NCBI GenBank assembly: GCA_944373145.1
Contig: CALWAL010000006.1
Span: 1 to 64,000 of the forward strand
Origin: an uncultured Bacilli bacterium
GTDB taxonomy: Bacteria > Bacillota_I > Bacilli_A > RF39 > UBA660
Reading direction: 5' to 3'
Length of the DNA stretch: 64,000 bases
Shown: in pieces, positions 58,561 through 64,000 of the stretch
Numbering within the stretch: position 1 is the first letter of the stretch
Layout: the number at the start of each line of letters is the position of its first letter
The notes under the pieces: generated by a model
What the model was told of the DNA's origin: nothing
The model's database searches: none
The model's input: only the letters and a program-made list of their open reading frames with translations
Program-made: the position numbers and the translations under genes

Positions 58561-59325
58561 ATGGAATATAATTTTAAAAACAGTGTTAAATTGTTTATGG
58601 TTTTTGATATTTTAGGAGATACGACACGGACCGGTCCCCTTCTATGGCATATCGATCGCTTTCGTTTAGAAGATGTTAAAAATCATGTTTTAGACCTATT
58701 GCTAATATTTCGAATAATTCAAAAGTTTTTGCCAGATTATATTGATTCCAATAAGGTTTTTGATTATATTATTTGCCACGATTTACCAGAAGCTATTACT
58801 GGTGATATCACAAAATTTGAGGGTGTGTCCGACCATGAAATTAAACGAGTAACACAAATTGCTATTGACTATTTATCCAACAAATTTGATGATGTTATAG
58901 ATTTTAAGACTATTTTAAATAATTTTGAACAAAAAGCTGATTTAGAAGCCAAAATAGTCACAATGATTGACAAAGTTCATTCAGCTACAACTTTTATTAA
59001 ATATCAAACTGAGCAAAGCATTAATATGAAAAATCCTCTCATTATTAGGGAGTTAAGAGAACATCCATTCGTTGTAAAAAAAATGGATGAAGGAAAAGAT
59101 TTAGGCGATATTTTTTTCGAATTTCACCGTCAAGCTATAGCTATTAGCGAAGAAGAACGTATTAAATATGGATTGAATCAAGAAGACGCAGACACAATTG
59201 TAGAAGTTATCAAGTCATTTGCAGATGAGTTTTATAACCAAAAACTGGATAAAACACTTTTAAAAAATGCGGATGATTTTCCAAAAGCGGCTATGATATA
59301 TAATCGTAAATTTAAACAGAATTAA
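58561..59325 (+). CDS. HD-domain hydrolase (YfbR-like 5'-nucleotidase family)
   Basis: A 254-aa protein with HD-superfamily motifs: an upstream LLWHIDRFRLEDVKNHVLDL, the HD pair CHDLPEAITGDI, and a later KADLEAKIVTMIDKVHSAT. The family includes nucleotidases and dNTP hydrolases; the substrate is uncertain. AGAAGGAG precedes the ATG. Confidence 0.8.
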   Translation: MEYNFKNSVKLFMVFDILGDTTRTGPLLWHIDRFRLEDVKNHVLDLLLIFRIIQKFLPDYIDSNKVFDYIICHDLPEAITGDITKFEGVSDHEIKRVTQIAIDYLSNKFDDVIDFKTILNNFEQKADLEAKIVTMIDKVHSATTFIKYQTEQSINMKNPLIIRELREHPFVVKKMDEGKDLGDIFFEFHRQAIAISEEERIKYGLNQEDADTIVEVIKSFADEFYNQKLDKTLLKNADDFPKAAMIYNRKFKQN

Positions 59326-59345
59326 AGATACATTGTATCTTTTTT
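59324..59345 (+). terminator. Terminator of the HD-domain gene
   Basis: AAAGATAC (59324-59331) and GTATCTTT (59335-59342), then T; it overlaps the stop codon. Confidence 0.75.
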
Positions 59346-59471
59346 TATTAAATAAATATTAATATTTTTATCGTTTAGTTTTCTATTTATTGCAAATTTT
59401 TAATTTTAATGGTATCATTTAAGTATTATAGGAAACTGTATATACAGTGACCACTAGAAAGGTGGTGAATT

Positions 59472-60416
59472 ATGGATAACAATAATACTCCAATAACAAC
59501 ACCTAACAAAGATAATGAACAAACTTCATCAGTAACTTCTGCCGAAGCTGTTACGCCAACTGTACAAGAAACGTCAACAGTTAATAATTTAAATGATGTT
59601 GAAAAAAATGACGCTAAAAATGAAAAGAAAAAGAATATTATTTTTTATGCCATTTATGCAATTGTTTTAATCTTTGTTATAGCGTGTATTGTCTTTTTCT
59701 TACTTACTGAAATGAATAAGAAAAGCGACAGTGATAATACCCAAAAGCCAGGTACTGATCAAGTGGAAAATACTGAACAAAATGATCAAGATGGTACAAC
59801 AACCCCTGAAGATAATCAACAACCCGAAACTCCTATTGAAACAGTTGATTTAGCCTCTTGGAATGGTGTTTATACTTTAGGAAAAACAAAAATTACAATT
59901 AACCAAAGTGGGCTTGATTTAGTTACTGTATCAATTGTTGATGAAGATGGAGCTTTGACTGCATTTGACACAGAAGTTGAATCAGATAATAAAATTAACT
60001 ATGCAGATGATTTTTTTGGAGAAGAAACATCAGTTGTAATAGAAAAAACTGATAACGGCATTAAGGTTACATCATCTTCTTCAGATAGCAATAGTTCTTT
60101 GAACAAAATCAGTGGTTCTTATACTAAAACAGTATTTACTCCTTACGGTTGGTCAGGAAATTATGTTAATGGTGATATAACAATAATCATCAATGAAATA
60201 GATAAAGATTATGTTTCTTGTTCTGTAATCAAAGGAATGTCCGTTGCATCATTTACAATTGATAAAGTAAGTGCTACAGAATTGACATACGAAGATAAAA
60301 TTGATCAAGAATTAGTAACAATTACTAAGACAGATAATGGCATTAATGTCACAGCTTCAGCTGCTGATAAAGATAGCATTTTAAGTGGTATTAATGGAAC
60401 ATATACATTGAAATAA
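59472..60416 (+). CDS. Membrane-anchored protein with two tandem beta domains
   Basis: A 314-aa protein: a Thr/Asn-rich cytosolic N terminus, one helix (about 55-78), an acidic linker and two related outer domains (about 128-220 and 225-314). Each begins WNGVYTLGKTKITI or WSGNYVNGDITIII and has a late TDNGI(K/N)VT strand. No catalytic motif. Probably an envelope-associated protein of unknown function. Confidence 0.65.
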   Translation: MDNNNTPITTPNKDNEQTSSVTSAEAVTPTVQETSTVNNLNDVEKNDAKNEKKKNIIFYAIYAIVLIFVIACIVFFLLTEMNKKSDSDNTQKPGTDQVENTEQNDQDGTTTPEDNQQPETPIETVDLASWNGVYTLGKTKITINQSGLDLVTVSIVDEDGALTAFDTEVESDNKINYADDFFGEETSVVIEKTDNGIKVTSSSSDSNSSLNKISGSYTKTVFTPYGWSGNYVNGDITIIINEIDKDYVSCSVIKGMSVASFTIDKVSATELTYEDKIDQELVTITKTDNGINVTASAADKDSILSGINGTYTLK

Positions 60417-60440
60417 GAGCGAAAGCTCTTATTTGTTTTT
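60413..60440 (+). terminator. Terminator of the membrane-protein gene
   Basis: ATAAGAGC (60413-60420), loop GAAA, GCTCTTAT (60425-60432), then T; it overlaps the stop codon. Confidence 0.85.
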
Positions 60441-60463
60441 TTATAGGTAATATAATCATAAAA

Positions 60464-60510
60464 AAATGTAAAATACATAAATTATAATAATTATGTATTT
60501 TTTTACATTT
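60464..60510. other. Long AT-rich hairpin upstream of alr
   Basis: An outer arm AAATGTA pairs with TACATTT and an inner AATACATAA with TTATGTATT around an A/T loop, ending 37 nt before the alr start. It could be a second terminator or an mRNA leader element. Confidence 0.45.
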
Positions 60511-60547
60511 AAATTTGTTATAATGTACTTAAGGATAGTGGTGATAA

Positions 60548-61597
60548 ATGTATCGCAATACATATGCAAAAATTAACTTAAAGAATATTTACGATAATAT
60601 TATTGAAATAAAAAAAAATTATGACTATGAATATTATATAGCGGTCGTTAAAGCTAATTGCTATGGGCACGGTTTAAAAGCAATTAAACCGATGATTAAA
60701 GCAGGATGTAATTATTTGGCTGTCGCAACTTTAGATGAAGCTTTAGAAGTAAGGAAATTATTTACTGATATTCCAATCTTATGTTTAGGTATTGTTTACA
60801 AAAAAGACTTGAATGTTTGTCTAAAACATAATATTACAATTACAGTTAATTCTAAACATTATTATGATGAAATTAAAGAAATTAACTTACCTTTAAAAAT
60901 TCATTTAAAGTTAAACACTGGGATGAATCGTCTCGGCATTAGCGATGCTAATGAGGTATTAGAAATTATAAATTCTATACCTAATACTAATTATATTTTA
61001 GAAGGTATATACACTCATATATATAATCCTAAAAGTGAATATGATACCAATAATCAATTTCATAAATTTTATCAATTATGTTCAAAAATTGATTTAAATA
61101 AGATTAAAATTGTTCATATTGCTGCTTCTGATACCTTAACAAAATACCCTAAACAACCATTTATTAATGGTGTTCGCCTTGGTATTATTATGTATGGCTT
61201 TTCAGAAGAATTAAAATTAAAACCAACCTTCAGTCTTTACAGTTCGGTTGCTCAAATAAATGAAATACAACCTAATGACAAAGTCGGTTATGGCGGAATT
61301 TATCAATCAACAGAAAAAGAAAGGGTTGCCGTTATTCAAATTGGATATGCTGATGGTATTTTAAGAGCCTATCGTGGTAATACTATTTTTATCAATGATA
61401 AAACATATCAAATTATTGGTAATGTATGTATGGATATGTTATTTGTAAAAGTTGACAGCACTGTTAAAGAATACGACAAAGTAATATTACTGAAAGATAA
61501 TGTACATATTATGCAAACAGCGAATCACTTACATACTATTCCTTATGAAATAATGTGTTCGATTAGTAATCGTGTGCCTAGAACATATGAAGATTAA
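60548..61597 (+). CDS. alr: Alanine racemase
   Basis: A 349-aa PLP enzyme making D-alanine for peptidoglycan and as a spore germination inhibitor. PLP lysine K35 in VVKANCYGHG, LKLNTGMNRLG, the second catalytic Tyr in VGYGGIYQS, and C-terminal CMDMLFVKV. GGTGATAA precedes the ATG. It leads a small cluster with trxA and trxB. Confidence 0.95.
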   Translation: MYRNTYAKINLKNIYDNIIEIKKNYDYEYYIAVVKANCYGHGLKAIKPMIKAGCNYLAVATLDEALEVRKLFTDIPILCLGIVYKKDLNVCLKHNITITVNSKHYYDEIKEINLPLKIHLKLNTGMNRLGISDANEVLEIINSIPNTNYILEGIYTHIYNPKSEYDTNNQFHKFYQLCSKIDLNKIKIVHIAASDTLTKYPKQPFINGVRLGIIMYGFSEELKLKPTFSLYSSVAQINEIQPNDKVGYGGIYQSTEKERVAVIQIGYADGILRAYRGNTIFINDKTYQIIGNVCMDMLFVKVDSTVKEYDKVILLKDNVHIMQTANHLHTIPYEIMCSISNRVPRTYED

Positions 61598-61615
61598 TTA
61601 AGAAAGGAGTGTTTT

Positions 61616-61921
61616 ATGGCAATTATATATGCAGATGACAAATCATTTAATAATGAAATTAATGGAGAAAATGTTTTAGTGGATTTTTACGCAGATTGGT
61701 GTGGCCCATGTAAAATGTTAAGTCCAATTTTAGAAAGTATTAGTGAAGAACGAGGTAATGTCAAAATTGTTAAAGTCAATGTTGATAAGGCAGAAGCAAT
61801 TGCGAAGCAATACGGTATTATGAGTATTCCAACACTAATTCATTTAAAAAATGGTAATATAATTTCTAAACGAGTTGGTCTATGTAGTAAGGAAACTCTT
61901 ATTGAGATGATTAATGAATGA
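61616..61921 (+). CDS. trxA: Thioredoxin
   Basis: A 101-aa thioredoxin with the active site YADWCGPCKM and cis-Pro region MSIPTLIHLKNG. AAGGAGTG precedes the ATG. Its stop overlaps the trxB start by 4 nt (ATGA). Confidence 0.95.
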   Translation: MAIIYADDKSFNNEINGENVLVDFYADWCGPCKMLSPILESISEERGNVKIVKVNVDKAEAIAKQYGIMSIPTLIHLKNGNIISKRVGLCSKETLIEMINE

Positions 61922-62748
61922 TCGCAATTGTTGGTAGTGGACCAGCCGGAGTGAGTGCCGCCTTATACTTAGCTCGTGCTAATAAAGACGTGATTATTTT
62001 TACTAATCATAAAAGTTCATTATTAAAAACTGACAAAATTGAGAATTATTATGGAACAGGATTTATTAGTGGTAAAGATTTATATCAAAAAGGATTAGAT
62101 GATTTAAAAAGTTTCAATATTAAAATTATCGAAGAAGAAATTTTTAATATTAGCTTAGATCAAAATTTTATTTTAGAAACAAAAAATAAATCTTATCAAG
62201 CTGATAAAATTATTTTAGCAACAGGATCAATGAAACAATCACATATAAAAAACATTAATAAATTCGAAGGCCGTGGAGTTAGTTATTGTGCCACCTGTGA
62301 CGGTTTCTTTTATAAAGGAAAGACATTAGCTGTTATCGGCAATAATGATTTTGCGCTCCATGAACTTGATTATTTAAGTAATATAACGAATTCTTTATTT
62401 TTATTAACTAACGGCTTAGAGGCACCTCAGACTAAGTTTCCAATATATAAGCAAAAAATTAAAGAAGTAGCTGGTAATGAAAGTGTATCTAAAATAATCT
62501 TTGATGATAATACTACATTAAATATTGAAGGTTTATTCGTTGCCGAACAATTTGCTGATACAAATATTTTAGCCAAAAAAATTGGAATTTTAACTGATAA
62601 GCAAGGAATTATTGTTAATGAACATTTTGAAACTAACATTCCAGGTATCTATGCTTGTGGTGATGCTATTACCGGAATTAAACAAATTGCTAAGGCCGTA
62701 TATGAAGGCATGATGGTTGCAACTTATATTATTAAAAAAAATAATTGA
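61918..62748 (+). CDS. Thioredoxin reductase-like flavoprotein, NADPH motif degraded
   Basis: A 276-aa protein, shorter than the usual 305-320. FAD motif VGSGPAG at 5-11, redox CATC at 124-127 and a C-terminal IYACGDAI are kept. The NADPH-binding motif (usually GGGxSAxxE then HRR) reads IGNNDFALHE at 140-149 with no HRR. It may therefore take electrons from another donor such as ferredoxin, as described for the FFTR branch of anaerobes. Coupled to trxA. Confidence 0.85.
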   Translation: MIAIVGSGPAGVSAALYLARANKDVIIFTNHKSSLLKTDKIENYYGTGFISGKDLYQKGLDDLKSFNIKIIEEEIFNISLDQNFILETKNKSYQADKIILATGSMKQSHIKNINKFEGRGVSYCATCDGFFYKGKTLAVIGNNDFALHELDYLSNITNSLFLLTNGLEAPQTKFPIYKQKIKEVAGNESVSKIIFDDNTTLNIEGLFVAEQFADTNILAKKIGILTDKQGIIVNEHFETNIPGIYACGDAITGIKQIAKAVYEGMMVATYIIKKNN

Positions 62749-62767
62749 TTAAATCAATTATTTTTTT
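62741..62767. terminator. Bidirectional terminator after the trx genes
   Basis: ATAATTGAT (62741-62749) and ATCAATTAT (62753-62761) followed by T; the stop codon of the reductase lies in the stem and the converging gene ends at 62766. Confidence 0.8.
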
Positions 62768-64000
62768 ATTTCCACTCAATAAATTCATTATTTTCAAATA
62801 GAATAAAAATTTTATTGACATTTAAAATTTGGCAAGAAAAAGCCATAAATTCAGGACTCATAATAATATCCTTAGCGATAATATTGGAACATAAATAATC
62901 AATATCAATTAAAGATTTTATTAATTCATCATCACCATTATTTAATACATTTTTAAAATATATGTATATCATCTTGTCCGTTTTATTTTCAAACTTTATT
63001 TTTTCAATACACAAATAATCAATAAAATTTAATTTTGACCACACTTCTAAAGTTAAATAATTCTTTAAATAATTAATTAATAAAATTAAAAGCTTATTTT
63101 TCAGGTAATCTTTATGTTCATATAATTCAATTTGCTTTTGTTTAATAATATTTTCAAGTAAATCTCTTTTCTCTATTTCACTTAATTCTGTGCTATCAGT
63201 TATTTCAGGAAAATTCAAAATAAATCCGTGCTTATAATTGCCTAAAAAACTAGACTTAAAACAGCCTTTAAAAGACCAATTTTGACCACTATAAATGTTA
63301 AATTTTTTAGCAGCATCAATTGCGTATTTTATCTTACGATGATATTTTTGATATGCCTCATCAATAACCAATAAGTACCGTCCGTTACTCATAGCAAATG
63401 TAACCATATCATCACTTAATCCATAATTAGCAATATTACTAAACTGTTTCTTCAAATCTATGCCTTTATACAAATAATTAATAGCATTTTTACCAATTAA
63501 ATATAAGCATTTCAATTTGTTATTACTAATATTACCTTGTGAAATACTCATTAAAATTAAATACATATCATAGTATTCTTGAACATTATTTCGATTATAA
63601 CCGCTAATCACCCAACAATAATTTTGATAATAACAATAAATATGTTCATTTTCAAATTCATAAAAATAATGATTGTCAGCAACAAAGCGTTCAAGGCATC
63701 TTACCGATTTACTTAGTTCATCCATCTGCTTGACAAAAATATCTTCACTAATTTTATTATATTTAATAATGTTCTCATTATCAGTTACAACTTTGAATTG
63801 ACCCTCTTCAGCATTATTGTCCTGACTAAAGCCATAACTAATATTATATTGCTTTGGAATTAAAATGTTAAATTTTAAATCAACCAATGATAAATAATGA
63901 CAAAACCAATTACAATCAACCATTTTTAAATACTTAAAAGATTGCCTAAATTTATTATATATGGTAAGTGGCCCCACATTTAATAATTTAGATATATCTA
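62766..64000 (-). CDS. Unknown large protein, N terminus cut by the window edge
   Basis: The frame is open to the right edge. Within it a GTG at 63977 could start 403 aa, but the codons before it (DISKLLNVGPLTIYNKFR across the join) look like the recognition part of a helix-turn-helix, so the real start probably lies beyond 64000. The visible part is rich in Tyr, Asn and Lys, without membrane segments or recognised motifs (SGRY-like NGRYLLVIDEAY, CVISGYN-like WVISGYNRNN). Confidence 0.6.
   Translation of the reverse strand, partial: DISKLLNVGPLTIYNKFRQSFKYLKMVDCNWFCHYLSLVDLKFNILIPKQYNISYGFSQDNNAEEGQFKVVTDNENIIKYNKISEDIFVKQMDELSKSVRCLERFVADNHYFYEFENEHIYCYYQNYCWVISGYNRNNVQEYYDMYLILMSISQGNISNNKLKCLYLIGKNAINYLYKGIDLKKQFSNIANYGLSDDMVTFAMSNGRYLLVIDEAYQKYHRKIKYAIDAAKKFNIYSGQNWSFKGCFKSSFLGNYKHGFILNFPEITDSTELSEIEKRDLLENIIKQKQIELYEHKDYLKNKLLILLINYLKNYLTLEVWSKLNFIDYLCIEKIKFENKTDKMIYIYFKNVLNNGDDELIKSLIDIDYLCSNIIAKDIIMSPEFMAFSCQILNVNKIFILFENNEFIEWK

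Noticed and set aside
1..64000. Mycoplasma-type code (TGA as Trp)
   Set aside because: TGA ends several clear genes and the tRNA-Trp anticodon is CCA.
1..64000. CRISPR array or insertion sequence
   Set aside because: No regularly spaced repeat set, cas gene or transposase seen.

Overview
AT-rich bacterial chromosome carrying one integrated siphovirus. TGA is a normal stop, so the code is the standard bacterial one. The host genes point to an anaerobic, endospore-forming, low-GC Bacillota of the Bacilli/Erysipelotrichia kind. Evidence: a CotY/CotZ-like cysteine-rich coat protein, a LysM protein, a SleB-type hydrolase, a CdaA/CdaR pair, desulfoferrodoxin, a PdaC-like deacetylase and a DUF368 polyprenyl-phosphate transporter. 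No species call is possible from this window.

Layout. 1-19,500: housekeeping, envelope and spore genes, mostly on the minus strand. 19,504-55,524: a 36-kb prophage in the 3' end of a tRNA-Ala(TGC) gene, bounded by an 18-bp direct repeat. 55,508-64,000: tRNA-Ala, a SleB-like hydrolase, tRNA-Trp, a frameshifted glycosyltransferase, desulfoferrodoxin and ArsC-like genes, an HD-domain protein, alanine racemase, thioredoxin and a thioredoxin reductase-like protein, and a gene cut by the right edge.

Prophage, right to left. Integrase, lipoprotein, ImmA-like protease and CI-like repressor are on the plus strand. Three operator palindromes and a strong leftward promoter follow. The early operon carries a winged-helix initiator-like protein beside three 19-bp iterons, a zinc-hook ATPase, RecT, a metallo-beta-lactamase-fold protein, SpoVG and a PcfK/PcfJ pair. 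An ArpU/RinA-like regulator comes next. Then come a late promoter followed at once by a terminator, an initiator-like tRNA, terminase, portal, a MuF protein fused to an ADP-ribosyltransferase, an intricate structured RNA region, scaffold, capsid, connectors, tail, holin and endolysin. A Panacea-antitoxin pair and an HNH protein lie near attL.

Main discovery candidate. The phage tRNA at 41,531-41,607 has the build of a bacterial initiator tRNA (C1xA72 mismatch, G2:C71, C3:G70, A11:U24, 77 nt) but carries anticodon CCU, which reads AGG. Four late genes (major capsid, major tail, tape measure and a 132-aa tail protein) have no usable ATG/GTG/TTG at the expected N terminus. Each instead has an in-frame AGG, preceded by A, 6-8 nt after a good Shine-Dalgarno sequence. 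The simplest reading is a phage-encoded start-codon reassignment in which the phage tRNA starts a chosen set of virion genes on AGG. This is an inference from sequence alone, but tRNA and start sites support each other independently.
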